Source: Chersky-806 sp036502405 (GTDB lineage: Bacteria; Actinomycetota; Acidimicrobiia; IMCC26256; JAENVU01). Taken from it: a stretch of 64,000 bases of DNA. The position numbers and the translations under genes are program-made. The notes beneath the pieces are model-generated. The model had not been told where the DNA came from. It saw nothing but the letters and a program-made list of their open reading frames with translations, and ran no database searches. Positions within the stretch are counted from its first letter, which is position 1. Each line of letters opens with the position of its first letter. The DNA lies in contig DASXYP010000065.1 in assembly GCA_036502405.1 (NCBI GenBank), positions 1 to 64,000 of the forward strand, in the 5' to 3' direction. Positions 7,770 to 16,010 of this stretch are shown in pieces.

Positions 7770-9140
7770 ATGGCACCGCGCATCGTGATCATCGGAGGCG
7801 GCAGCTATCAGTGGGTGCCGAAGCTGCTCATCGACGTGGCGAACACGCCGTCGCTCCACGACGCCGAGATCGTGCTCGAGGACGTCAACCCCGACCCGCT
7901 CCCGCTGATGAGCCAGTGGGTCGAGCGGATCGCGACCCTGCGCGACATCGGGCTCTCGGTGACGAGCACGACCGATCAGCGTCGGGCACTCGAAGGCGCG
8001 GACTTCGTCGTCGTCTCGATCTCGACCGGCGGGTTCACGAGCATGCGCCGGGACCTCGAGATCCCGGACCGCTACGGGATCCGTCAGAGCGTCGGCGACT
8101 CCGTCGGCCCGGGTGGGATCAACCGGGCGTTGCGCAACATCCCTGTCCTCGTCGGCATCGCCCGCGACATGCAGGAGATCTGCCCGGACGCGTGGCTCCT
8201 GAACCTGACCAACCCGATGACCGCGCTGTGCCGGGCGATCACCCGTGAGACGCCGGTCAAGACGATCGGCCTGTGCCACGAGCTCACCATGACCCGCTTC
8301 ACGCTCTCGCTGCTCCTCGACGCGGACTTCCGGTCGCTCGACCTCGAGATCACGGGCGTGAACCACCTCCCGGTCATCACCACGTTCGACATCGACGGTG
8401 CCGACGGGTTCGACGCGCTGCGCGACCTGGTCGCCGACTCGAGCCGCCACGGTGAGACCCTCGCGTTCGACCTCCCCGACGACTTCGGCACCCCGACCGG
8501 GCCCGGCGGTCAGTGGACCAGGGGCGACCTCGTGCGCAAGAACCAGCTGAAGCTCGAGCTGTTCCGGCGCTTCGGCGTCCTCCCCGCGGCGGGCGACCGC
8601 CACCTCGCCGAGTTCTTCCCCGGCTTCCTCACCGAGCAGTCGGGCTGGGGCGAGCGGTGGGGCGTCAACATCACCACGATCGAGGACCGAGAGAAGAGCC
8701 AGGTGGGCCACGTCGCGGACCTCGAGGCGCTCATCGCAGCACCCGAGATCCCGGCGATGCCGTCAGGCGAGCTCGTCGCACCGCTGATCGACTCGATGCT
8801 GCGCGACCAGCCTCGCGACTTCCCGCTCAACATCCCGAACACCGGTCAGTGCCCGGACCTCCCGATGGACGTCGTCGTCGAGAGCGTGTGCACCGCGGAC
8901 GGCTCCGGCGTGCGGGGGCGGGACCGGGCCGAGGCGCCGCCCGCGCTGGCCGAGCAGCTGCGCCGCGTGTCGGCGTCGCAGGAGCTCACCGTCGAAGCCG
9001 CGCTCACCGGGGACCGCGAGCGCGTGTTCGAGGCGATGTTGGCCGACCCGTTGACCTCCCGCCTCGACTGGGACCAGCTGCAGGCGATGACCGACGAGCT
9101 CCTTGAAGCGACGTCGGCCTGGTTGCCCCAGTTCGCGTGA
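7770..9140 (+). CDS. Glycoside hydrolase family 4, copy 2
   Basis: A 456-residue paralogue of the GH4 at 1738. It has the Rossmann motif IGGGSYQWVP, RQSVGDSVGPGG, LTNPMTALCR and the metal-ligand region GLCHEL with Cys169 and His170, the same positions as Cys169-Asn170 in copy 1. GDRHLAEFFPGF follows, as does the conserved GVRGRDRAEAP tail shared with copy 1. The CHE motif recalls GH4 alpha-glucosidases, so this copy may act on an unphosphorylated glycoside, whereas CN in copy 1 recalls phospho-glycosidases. The ATG has a good ribosome binding site (GAGAGGAG). Its stop overlaps the nagB start as GTGA, so its product most likely feeds an amino-sugar route. Substrate not determined. Confidence 0.88.
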   Translation: MAPRIVIIGGGSYQWVPKLLIDVANTPSLHDAEIVLEDVNPDPLPLMSQWVERIATLRDIGLSVTSTTDQRRALEGADFVVVSISTGGFTSMRRDLEIPDRYGIRQSVGDSVGPGGINRALRNIPVLVGIARDMQEICPDAWLLNLTNPMTALCRAITRETPVKTIGLCHELTMTRFTLSLLLDADFRSLDLEITGVNHLPVITTFDIDGADGFDALRDLVADSSRHGETLAFDLPDDFGTPTGPGGQWTRGDLVRKNQLKLELFRRFGVLPAAGDRHLAEFFPGFLTEQSGWGERWGVNITTIEDREKSQVGHVADLEALIAAPEIPAMPSGELVAPLIDSMLRDQPRDFPLNIPNTGQCPDLPMDVVVESVCTADGSGVRGRDRAEAPPALAEQLRRVSASQELTVEAALTGDRERVFEAMLADPLTSRLDWDQLQAMTDELLEATSAWLPQFA

Positions 9141-9901
9141 ACGCTGCGCCCGCGTGCACGATCGTCGTCGAGGCGGGCATCGGTGCCCTCGCGCGTGATG
9201 CCGCGACGCGGGCCGCGGACGCGATCACCGCGAGCATCGACGCCCGCGGCGCGGCGAACGTCATGCTCGCGACGGGGACATCGCAGCTGGCCTTCCTCGA
9301 CGAGCTCGCGCAACGGCCGGGCATCGCGTGGGACCGGGTCACCGGCTTCCACATGGACGAGTACGTGGGGATCGCCGACGACCATCCGGCGGGCTTCGCC
9401 CTCTACATGCGCGAGCGCGTCGTCGCTCGTGTCCACCCCGGGACGTTCCACTACCTCGACGGATCGGCTGCCGACCCGGAGGCCGAGTGCCGTCGGTACG
9501 CCCTGCTCCTGGCCGAGCACCCGCTCGACCTCTGCTGCCTCGGGATCGGTGAGAACGGCCACCTGGCCTTCAACGACCCGCCCGTCGCCGACTTCGCCGA
9601 CCCGCGCGACGTGAAGGTCGTGACGCTCGACGACGCCTGCAAGCGCCAGCAGGTGGGGGAGGGCCACTTCGCGTCGGTCGCCGCCGTGCCGCCGCAGGCG
9701 ATGACGGTCACGATCCCCGCGCTGCTGCGCGCGCAGGTGGTCCTCGCGATCGTGCCGGAGCCCCGCAAGGCGCCGGCCGTGCGGGACGCGCTCGAAGGCC
9801 CGGTGGCGACGAGCTGCCCGGCGTCGATCCTCCAGCAGACCGCGCACGCCGTCGTGTACCTCGACCGCGACTCCGCTGCGCTCCTCACCGCCCGGTCATG
9901 A
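9137..9901 (+). CDS. nagB: Glucosamine-6-phosphate deaminase
   Basis: NagB converts glucosamine 6-phosphate to fructose 6-phosphate and ammonia, the entry of amino sugars to glycolysis. The 254-residue protein has FHMDEYVG at residues 71-78 (catalytic Asp74), GIGENGHLAFNDPP from residue 136 (active-site His142), and LDDACKRQQVGEGHF, all standard for the family, though the protein is slightly shorter than E. coli NagB. It starts at a GTG overlapping the GH4 stop and ends in an ATGA overlap with the next gene. No nagA (deacetylase) or NagE-type transporter is visible in the window. A related 6-phosphogluconolactonase-type isomerase is the alternative reading, but FHMDEY argues for NagB. Confidence 0.9.
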   Translation: MNAAPACTIVVEAGIGALARDAATRAADAITASIDARGAANVMLATGTSQLAFLDELAQRPGIAWDRVTGFHMDEYVGIADDHPAGFALYMRERVVARVHPGTFHYLDGSAADPEAECRRYALLLAEHPLDLCCLGIGENGHLAFNDPPVADFADPRDVKVVTLDDACKRQQVGEGHFASVAAVPPQAMTVTIPALLRAQVVLAIVPEPRKAPAVRDALEGPVATSCPASILQQTAHAVVYLDRDSAALLTARS

Positions 9902-10584
9902 GCTCCCGGCGCGACCGCGCCCGAGACAACAACCCCGATCTGACCGTCCTCGGGTTCCCCGGGCCGGCCGAGCTGCGGCGCCGGCTCCCGCGCCTGATCC
10001 TCGGGATCATCCCGCTCGGTGTCGGGATCGGGATGATGGTCGAGGCGCGGCTCGGCGTGAGCCCGTACGACGTGCTGCACCAGGGCATCGCGGACCACAC
10101 CGGCCTGAGCTTCGGCACCGTCGTGATCCTGCTCGGCCTGCTCGTGCTGCTCCTGTGGATCCCGCTCGGGCAGCGGTTCGGCATCGGCACCGTGATCAAC
10201 ACGCTGACGGTGGGGCTCATCGTCGACGCGTTCCTCGACTGGTCGCCCGATCCCGGATCGCTCGCGCTGCGCTGGGTGTACCTGCTGGTCGGGATCCTGA
10301 TCATCGCCTTCGGCGTCGGGCTGTACATCGGCGCCGGGCTGGGGCCGGGTCCGCGCGACGGGCTGATGACCGGCATCGCCGCCAAGGGCTACCCGCTCTG
10401 GCTGGTGCGCACCGGCCTGGAGCTCACCGCGCTCCTGGCGGGCTGGCTGCTCGGCGGCGACGTCGGCATCGGGACCCTGCTGTTCGCGTTCGGCATCGGC
10501 CCGCTCGGCCACTTCTTCCTGCTCCGCCTGCACCTCGGCGTGGGCGGCGGCGACCCCGACCCCACCGCGACCATCGGCGAGTGA
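9898..10584 (+). CDS. YczE/YitT-like membrane protein
   Basis: This 228-residue membrane protein has a cytoplasmic basic N-terminus and about five hydrophobic segments. The conserved pattern of the YczE group is visible: LGVSPYDVLHQGIADHTGLSFGTV after helix 1, GIGTVINTLTVGLIVD, then GLGPGPRDGLMTGI and GIGTLLFAFGIGPLGHFF. The function of this family is not established. It is the last gene of the sugar operon and is coupled to nagB by an ATGA overlap, and it is the only membrane protein in that operon. A role in uptake or export is possible but unsupported. Confidence 0.75.
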   Translation: MSSRRDRARDNNPDLTVLGFPGPAELRRRLPRLILGIIPLGVGIGMMVEARLGVSPYDVLHQGIADHTGLSFGTVVILLGLLVLLLWIPLGQRFGIGTVINTLTVGLIVDAFLDWSPDPGSLALRWVYLLVGILIIAFGVGLYIGAGLGPGPRDGLMTGIAAKGYPLWLVRTGLELTALLAGWLLGGDVGIGTLLFAFGIGPLGHFFLLRLHLGVGGGDPDPTATIGE

Positions 10585-10598
10585 CCCCTTCAGGCCCA

Positions 10599-10614
10599 GC
10601 CGGGGAACCCCGGC
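10599..10614. terminator. Hairpin at the end of the sugar operon
   Basis: GCCGGG and CCCGGC pair around GAAC between the convergent genes ending at 10584 and 10699. There is no T-run on either strand. Confidence 0.5.
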
Positions 10615-10698
10615 CCCTCTCGGCACGCTGAACCGCCCCTGGAGCGGTCGAACGGGCCGAGAACGGGAGCGATGCGCGCGCGTCGCCGTCGGGAGGGG

Positions 10699-13600
10699 TC
10701 AGCCGGGGGTGCCGGCCATGAGCGCGAAGGCGGTCTCCCAGCCGATCGAGCGCTGCTCGTCGACGGGGGCCTCGCGGTCGAGCGCGGCGCGGGCGAGCCG
10801 CACCACGAACTGGTCGAGCACGGAGGTGGTCGCGCCGACGATCGCGGCCGCGCGGTCGAGCGCCGCGGTCGCCCCGGACACGTCGGCGGTCCGGTGGAGG
10901 GCGAAGCCGCGGGCGAGCTCGAGCCGGTAGCGGTCGACGAAGGTCACGACGAGCTCGTCGGCCTCCGCACACACCGACAACGCGTGTTCGGCCCGGCCAC
11001 CCGCGACGAGCGCGGCGGCGAGCGCGACGTCCGCGGCCGCGATCGGGCCCCGGTTGCTGGCGTTCTCGCGCGTCTTCGTCAGCGTCGCGATCGAGCGGTC
11101 GACGTCTCCACGCTGGAGCTGGGCGAGCCCCCAGAGCGTTTGCTGCTCGTTCGACATCATCCGCTCGCCGGTCTCGTCCGCGACCTCGATCATCTCGGCC
11201 GCGAGCTCGTAGCCGTCGGCGTCGCCGTTCTGGATCGCCAATGAGACTCCGAGAAGATCGGGCATCTGCGCCATCGCGTGGTCGGGGACGTGCTCGGCGA
11301 CGTCGCGCGCCGCGTCGACCATGGCGCGCGCTTCGGTCGCCCGAAGCAGCGAGTTGAGCGCGAGGGACGCGGGTGCCATGGACTGCAGCTCACCCCACGG
11401 ATCGGCGAGGGTCTGGAACACGACGCGCGCGTCCGTCGCGTACGTGAGAGCGTCGTCGGGGTGGCCCCGCCAGATCGCGACGTTGGCGAGCAGGACGCGC
11501 ATGATCGCCGCGGCCCACCGGTTGCCGAGCTCGGTCGCCTCCTGCAGGATCCGTTCGGCGAGCCGGGCGGCCTCGTCGAGCCGGCCCTGGGTGAACTGGA
11601 CCCACGCGAGCAGGCCGAGCGCCCAGCTCAGCCCGCCCCAGTCGCCGAGCTCCCCGAACGCCGTGGCCGACGCGTCGAGCCGCTGCTCGGCCTCCTCCGA
11701 TCGGCCCCGCTCGAACGAGATCCAGGCCAGGTTCTGCAGGGCCCAGGCCTCCCCGCGGCGGTGACCGATCGACCGGAACAGCTCGAGCGCCTCGCCGATG
11801 AAGCGGGAAGCCTCGTCGGGGTGACCCATGAAGAGGCCGGTCAGCCCGCGGAACCGGAGCGCGTCCCCGAGGCCGCGCGGGTCGTCCAGCTCGCGCCAGC
11901 GGGAGACCGCGTCGTCGAGCGTCCGCGCCGACCCGGCGAGGTCCCCCTCCTTGTACTGCACGTCGCCGAGCACCGTCTGGGCCGCTGCGAGGGAACCGCG
12001 GTCCCCGAGGCTCTCGGCCGTGGCCAGGACGCTGGTGAGGTCGTGCCGTGCTCCCGCGCAGTCGCGAAGCTCCGCGCGTGCCCGTGCCCGCGCGAGGCGC
12101 AGCGTCATCGTCCCCTCCTCGTCGTCCCGGTCGAGGAGCGGGATCGCGTGGCTGAGGTACTTCTCGGCGGTCGTCCAGTCGTCGTGGCGTTCGGCCTGGT
12201 CGGCGGCGCGCCGGAGGAATCGGATCCCCGCCGGGATCATCCCGCTCGGCAGGCCGTCGATCGGGCCCAGCTCCGTCATCAGGGACGCGGCCAGGTTGAA
12301 GTGGTAGCCGAGGCGGTCGAGGACCTCGTCGATGCGGTCGTTGGCCTCGGCCTCCTCGGCGATGAGCTTGGCCAACGTGCCGTGCCGGCGCGCCCGCTCG
12401 GCCTTCGTCAGGGTGCCGTAGGCGACGTCCCGGGTCAGCTCGTTGCGGAAGCGGAACTCGTCGTCGTCCAGCTCGAGCAGGTCCTTCGCGGCGAGCCGCT
12501 CCAGCGGGGGTTCGGCGTCGTTCCCCCGACCGGACGCGAGGGCGCGCACGAGGTCGAGCGGCCCGGTGTTGCCGATCACGGCTGCGTCCTCGAGCGTCAC
12601 GCGGTCGAGGGGCTCGAGGTGGTCCAGCCGGGCGGCGAGGAGGCCGTGGAGCGTCGCGGGCAGCTCGCGGGCGCCGTCGGTTGCCGGCGTCTCGCCGAGC
12701 ATCGCGACGAGCTCTTCGATGAAGAACGGGTTGCCGCCGCTGCGGTCCCGGAGCACCGAGATCAGCTCGTCGTCCGCCGCCGGGAGAAGGGTGCGGAGGA
12801 GCACGGCGGTGTCGTCGCCGGCGAGCGGGTCCAGGTTGACGTGGACCGTGTTGTGCCGACCCGCGGGCGGCGACCAGTGGTCGGTGAGCTCCGGGCGCGT
12901 CGTGCCGACGAGCATCACCGGCTGCGAGGAGAGGCGGGTGAGGAGCCGGGGGAGGAACTCGAGCACGACCTCGTCGCCCCAGTGCAGGTCCGAGAGGACC
13001 AGGATGAGCGGACGCTCCGTTGCGAGCCCGGCGAAGAACGCGAGCGCGGCCCTTAGCCCTTCCTCCCGCGCCCGACCGGGATCGACGTCCTCCCCGGGGC
13101 CGCCCTCGCGCATGAGGTAGAGGAGACCCTCGGTGATGCGACCGACCTCGGGATCGTCGTCCTCGAGGCCGAGCGCGGCGCGCACGGCACTGCGGGTGCA
13201 CGTCGGCACCTTCGCCCCGGGCTCGGTCAGGTCCACCTCGCAGGCCTCGGCCACCATCGTCGCGATCGGCCACCAGACGTTGGTCTCGCCGTACGGGATG
13301 CACTGGCCGTTCAGCACGCGGGCGCCGTGCTCGCACTCCGCGATCTGGCCGAGCTCGCTCGCGAGCCGGCTCTTGCCGACGCCCGCCTCGCCGGTGACGA
13401 GCACCAGATGCGCACGCTTGCGGGCCGTCGTGGTCGCCAGCGCGGCCCGCAGCACCGCGAGCTCCGTCTCACGGCCGATGAGCGGTGTCTCCGCCCGGCG
13501 GTGCCGGTGGCCCGGGGGCGCGACGGCGACGAGTGCACGCCACGCCCCGACCGGCTCCTCGCGGCCCTTGACCGCGATCGGGCCGAGCGGCTCGTAGCGC

Positions 13601-14148
13601 ACCCCTCGCTGTCCCGCCGCGTGCGTGCTGTCGCCCACGACGACCTGGTCGGGGCCGGCGATCTGCTGCAGGCGGCTGGCGGTGTTCACGACGTCGCCCA
13701 TGGCCGTGTAGTCGCCGCCGGCGCGGAGCGCACCGACGAGGACCTCGCCGGTGTTCACCCCGATCCGGAGGTGGACGTCCATCCCGATCTCCTCGCGCAT
13801 CTCCGCGATGCGCTCCTGCATGCGCAGTGCGGCGCGCACCGCGCGCTCGGCGTCGTCTTCGTGCGCGACCGGGGCACCGAAGAGCGCGACCAGCGCGTCG
13901 CCGATGACTTTGTCGACCTGGCCACCGAACGTCGTGACCTCCGTCGCGAGCCGAGCGAAGCAGCGGTCGACGAGATTCTTGATGTGCTCCGGGTCGGCCG
14001 TCTCCGAGAGCGAGGTGAAGCCGACGAGGTCGGCGAAGAGGACCGTCGCGACCCGGCGCTCGTCGGGGCGGGCCACGAGGCTGTGACCGCACGTCGGGCA
14101 GAAGCGCGCGTCGGCTGGTGCTGCACTTCCGCATGACGGGCAGGTCAT
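10699..14148 (-). CDS. Class III adenylate/guanylate cyclase fused to an AAA-type ATPase and TPR repeats
   Basis: This large (1149 residues) cytoplasmic regulator begins with a zinc ribbon (Cys3, Cys6, Cys17, Cys20). A class III cyclase catalytic domain follows at about residues 30-205, with FADLVGFTSLSE (metal Asp), VIGDALVALFG (second metal Asp), NTGEVLVG and YTAMGDVVNTASRL. An AAA/STAND ATPase domain comes next, with Walker A TGEAGVGKS near residue 250 and the Walker B-like LILVLSDLHWGDE, and the C-terminal half is helical TPR-like repeats. The architecture is common in actinobacteria, where it is thought to link protein or ligand sensing to cyclic nucleotide output. The ATG at 14148 is chosen because the zinc ribbon starts there, with TACCAT 6 nt upstream. 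It is convergent with the sugar operon. The signal is unknown. Confidence 0.88.
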   Translation of the reverse strand: MTCPSCGSAAPADARFCPTCGHSLVARPDERRVATVLFADLVGFTSLSETADPEHIKNLVDRCFARLATEVTTFGGQVDKVIGDALVALFGAPVAHEDDAERAVRAALRMQERIAEMREEIGMDVHLRIGVNTGEVLVGALRAGGDYTAMGDVVNTASRLQQIAGPDQVVVGDSTHAAGQRGVRYEPLGPIAVKGREEPVGAWRALVAVAPPGHRHRRAETPLIGRETELAVLRAALATTTARKRAHLVLVTGEAGVGKSRLASELGQIAECEHGARVLNGQCIPYGETNVWWPIATMVAEACEVDLTEPGAKVPTCTRSAVRAALGLEDDDPEVGRITEGLLYLMREGGPGEDVDPGRAREEGLRAALAFFAGLATERPLILVLSDLHWGDEVVLEFLPRLLTRLSSQPVMLVGTTRPELTDHWSPPAGRHNTVHVNLDPLAGDDTAVLLRTLLPAADDELISVLRDRSGGNPFFIEELVAMLGETPATDGARELPATLHGLLAARLDHLEPLDRVTLEDAAVIGNTGPLDLVRALASGRGNDAEPPLERLAAKDLLELDDDEFRFRNELTRDVAYGTLTKAERARRHGTLAKLIAEEAEANDRIDEVLDRLGYHFNLAASLMTELGPIDGLPSGMIPAGIRFLRRAADQAERHDDWTTAEKYLSHAIPLLDRDDEEGTMTLRLARARARAELRDCAGARHDLTSVLATAESLGDRGSLAAAQTVLGDVQYKEGDLAGSARTLDDAVSRWRELDDPRGLGDALRFRGLTGLFMGHPDEASRFIGEALELFRSIGHRRGEAWALQNLAWISFERGRSEEAEQRLDASATAFGELGDWGGLSWALGLLAWVQFTQGRLDEAARLAERILQEATELGNRWAAAIMRVLLANVAIWRGHPDDALTYATDARVVFQTLADPWGELQSMAPASLALNSLLRATEARAMVDAARDVAEHVPDHAMAQMPDLLGVSLAIQNGDADGYELAAEMIEVADETGERMMSNEQQTLWGLAQLQRGDVDRSIATLTKTRENASNRGPIAAADVALAAALVAGGRAEHALSVCAEADELVVTFVDRYRLELARGFALHRTADVSGATAALDRAAAIVGATTSVLDQFVVRLARAALDREAPVDEQRSIGWETAFALMAGTPG

Positions 14149-14154
14149 CGCCTC

Positions 14155-14160
14155 ATGGTA
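14155..14160 (-). promoter_or_regulatory. -10 hexamer TACCAT of a leaderless gene
   Basis: TACCAT on the minus strand lies 6 nt before the cyclase ATG; no ribosome binding site is present. Confidence 0.45.
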
Positions 14161-14217
14161 CGACGGTGGCGGCCGAGCCGGGCACGTGACCTGCGTCCCA
14201 GGCCCCGAAAATCGGGC

Positions 14218-14540
14218 TCGACGGAACTTGTCGCGTCGTTCCTCGTCATCGAGCCGGGGTACGTGCGCGACGTCCTCCACGGCTCGCCGACGATGCTCGC
14301 CCTGCTGCAGGCGACCTTCGGGGTGGGACTGCTCGCCATGATGATCGTCGCGTCCCGGTTCGGCGAGCGGGTCGCCCGCCTCAGGATCGCGGCAGCCGCG
14401 GCGGCGGCGTCGGAAGTCGCCGCGGCGCGGTACATCGGCACTGCTGTGCCCGCGGTCGCGTTCTTCGGCATCGGCGTCTGGGGTTGCGTGACGGCGTTCT
14501 TCGTCGTGCCCGGACGCTGATGCAGCGGGCCGGTGTCGCC
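14218..14540 (+). pseudogene. Remnant of an MFS exporter (EntS-like), truncated and frameshifted
   Basis: Residues such as VRDVLHGSPTMLALLQATFG, GLLAMMIVASRFGERVARLR and VWGCVTAFFVVPGR match the middle and late part of EntS-type MFS exporters (loop, helix, GxxxDR-like basic loop, then FFVVP). The reading frame stops at 14520, but the next expected piece, TLMQRAG, continues in another frame from about 14514, so a frameshift lies near 14515. The N-terminal helices and the C-terminus are missing. A start at 14155 is possible but the upstream residues are unrelated. It lies divergently behind the cyclase gene. Decay rather than a functional small protein is the simplest reading. Confidence 0.6.
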
Positions 14541-14740
14541 TTCGCCGCGGTGCCGATCGCGGTGGCCTGGTCACGTTGTGGCGCGTGCGCCGCGATGCCC
14601 CGGCCTCGGTGGCCGGGCCGGCGCCCGAACCGCGGAGCCCGCTCGCAGAGGCATCCGTCCGTCCCGTCGCCGCCTGACCTGAAGCCGGCTGCGGGAGGGC
14701 CGGCTCCCCGGCAACGAGGCTCGGGCGCGAGACTCGCGAG

Positions 14741-15025
14741 ATGCCCGAGCGCCTCGATGACCCCACGATCACTTCCCGGCTCGCGACGCTCGACGGCTGG
14801 TCCCGGGTGGACGACGAGATCTGCAAGCAGTACCAGTGCGCCAGCTTCCCCGACGCGATCGCGCTCGTCGTCCGCATCGGGTTCCTCGCCGAGGCCGCCA
14901 ACCACCACCCGGACATCGACATCCGGTGGCGCACCGTCCACGTCGCGCTGACCACTCACGACGCCGGTGGGCTCAGTGCCTCGGACTTCGACCTCGCGGC
15001 GCAGATCGACGAGGCCGCCGCGTGA
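14741..15025 (+). CDS. phhB: Pterin-4a-carbinolamine dehydratase
   Basis: The enzyme dehydrates 4a-hydroxytetrahydrobiopterin; bacterial copies are often found near molybdopterin genes. The 94-residue protein is complete: WSRVDDEICKQYQCASFPDAI, then AEAANHHPDIDIRWRTVHVA with the catalytic His-His-Pro, and LTTHDAGGLSASDFDLA. The ATG has no ribosome binding site but a GAGACT hexamer 6 nt upstream. The stop overlaps the following GTG as GTGA. The genes downstream (small anchored protein, mobA, fdhD, FDH-like) form a likely molybdenum-enzyme operon, so a role with a pterin cofactor rather than phenylalanine hydroxylase fits; no hydroxylase gene is nearby. Confidence 0.88.
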   Translation: MPERLDDPTITSRLATLDGWSRVDDEICKQYQCASFPDAIALVVRIGFLAEAANHHPDIDIRWRTVHVALTTHDAGGLSASDFDLAAQIDEAAA

Positions 15026-15438
15026 TCCTCGCCGTGGTGCTCGTCCTGCTCGCGGCGCTGGTCGTCGCGGTGATCGTCGGCGTGGCGAAGGACCCCGGTC
15101 CCACCCCGATCGAGATCGCGCTCGGCTACGAGCACGCGTGGGACACCCGTGACTTCGACGTCCTCTACCGGATGTCGGGTCCGGAGCTGCACGACGGGCT
15201 CACCAAAGCGGAATGGGTCGCGGCCCAGCGTGCCGTTCACCTGAAGGTCGTGCCGGCACCCGAGCGCGTCGACGATGTGGCGGCCGACGCGGAGCTCATT
15301 GAAGGGGAGGCGTCGGTGGTCACGACCCGGCTCACGCTGCAAGGCGGGCGCGTGGTCCACAACGAGGTGCGGATGCTGCGGCGGTCGCGGGCGTGGAGCG
15401 TCGTGGCCTACGAGCCCCTCGGATCCGGCGCGGGCTGA
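15022..15438 (+). CDS. Small membrane-anchored protein, NTF2-like fold suspected
   Basis: A 138-residue protein with one N-terminal hydrophobic helix (LAVVLVLLAALVVAVIVGVA) and a soluble domain of about 110 residues. The segment PIEIALGYEHAWDTRDFDVLYRMSGPEL, followed by a helix, then GEASVVTTRLTLQ and VVHNEVRMLRRSRAWSVVAYEP, resembles SnoaL/DUF4878-type NTF2 domains, which have a cone-shaped pocket. The start is a GTG in a GTGA overlap with the dehydratase. The function is unknown; nothing in it shows catalysis. It probably faces the outside, tethered to the membrane. Confidence 0.65.
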   Translation: MILAVVLVLLAALVVAVIVGVAKDPGPTPIEIALGYEHAWDTRDFDVLYRMSGPELHDGLTKAEWVAAQRAVHLKVVPAPERVDDVAADAELIEGEASVVTTRLTLQGGRVVHNEVRMLRRSRAWSVVAYEPLGSGAG

Positions 15439-16010
15439 CCACGACCGAGGTTCCCGGGCTGCTGCTCACCGGCGGCGCCAGCTCGCGCATGGGAGTGCCG
15501 AAGGCGACGCTGCTCGTCGAGGGCGAACCGATCGCGGCCCGGCTCGCCCGGCTCCTGGCCCGGGTCTGCACGCCCGCGCTCGAGGTCGGTCCCGGCTACT
15601 CCGACCTGCGAACCGTGGAGGAGGCGCGCCCCGGGATGGGGCCGCTCGCCGCGCTCGTCGCGGGTGCCGACGCGGTCGGGGGCTCCGGGCCGGTGCTCCT
15701 CATAGCGTGCGACCTTCCGTTCGTCGGAGAGGCGTTGCTGTCGCGGCTCGTCACGTGGCCGGGCACCGGCACCATCGTCCCGGTCGACCGCGAGGGGATG
15801 ATGCAGCCGGTGTGCGCCCGCTACTCGCACGACGCGATCCGACGGGCGCGTGAGCAGCTGGCTGACGGCGAGCGATCGCTGCGCGCGGTGCTCGACGATG
15901 TCGACGTGACGCGCGTCGACGACGTCGACGAGCGCGAGCTGGTCGATGTCGACACGCCCGAGGATGCCCGGCGGTGGGGGATCGGCCCTCCCGGTAGCCT
16001 CGGCCCATGA
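15393..16010 (+). CDS. mobA: Molybdenum cofactor guanylyltransferase, MobA-like
   Basis: MobA links GMP to molybdopterin to make the dinucleotide cofactor used by formate dehydrogenases. The 205-residue frame contains LLLTGGASSRMGVPKATLLV (the nucleotide-binding G-rich loop with Arg and Lys), MGPLAALVAGADA, and LLIACDLPFV with the metal-binding Asp, then a C-terminal DVDTPEDARR as usual in the family. The GTG at 15393 would overlap the previous gene by 46 bp. A CTG at 15435 would form a CTGA overlap with its stop, as other genes here do with ATGA/GTGA, and would give a more normal N-terminus. It lies directly before fdhD and an FDH-like gene, which supports MobA over the CoxL-type relative MocA. 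Confidence 0.82.
   Translation: MERRGLRAPRIRRGLTTTEVPGLLLTGGASSRMGVPKATLLVEGEPIAARLARLLARVCTPALEVGPGYSDLRTVEEARPGMGPLAALVAGADAVGGSGPVLLIACDLPFVGEALLSRLVTWPGTGTIVPVDREGMMQPVCARYSHDAIRRAREQLADGERSLRAVLDDVDVTRVDDVDERELVDVDTPEDARRWGIGPPGSLGP
15995..16000 (+). promoter_or_regulatory. -10 hexamer TAGCCT before fdhD
   Basis: TAGCCT lies 6 nt before the fdhD ATG, inside the end of mobA. The sequence GGTAGCCTCGG recurs before the ppa start at 27636. It may allow separate leaderless transcription of fdhD. Confidence 0.4.
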
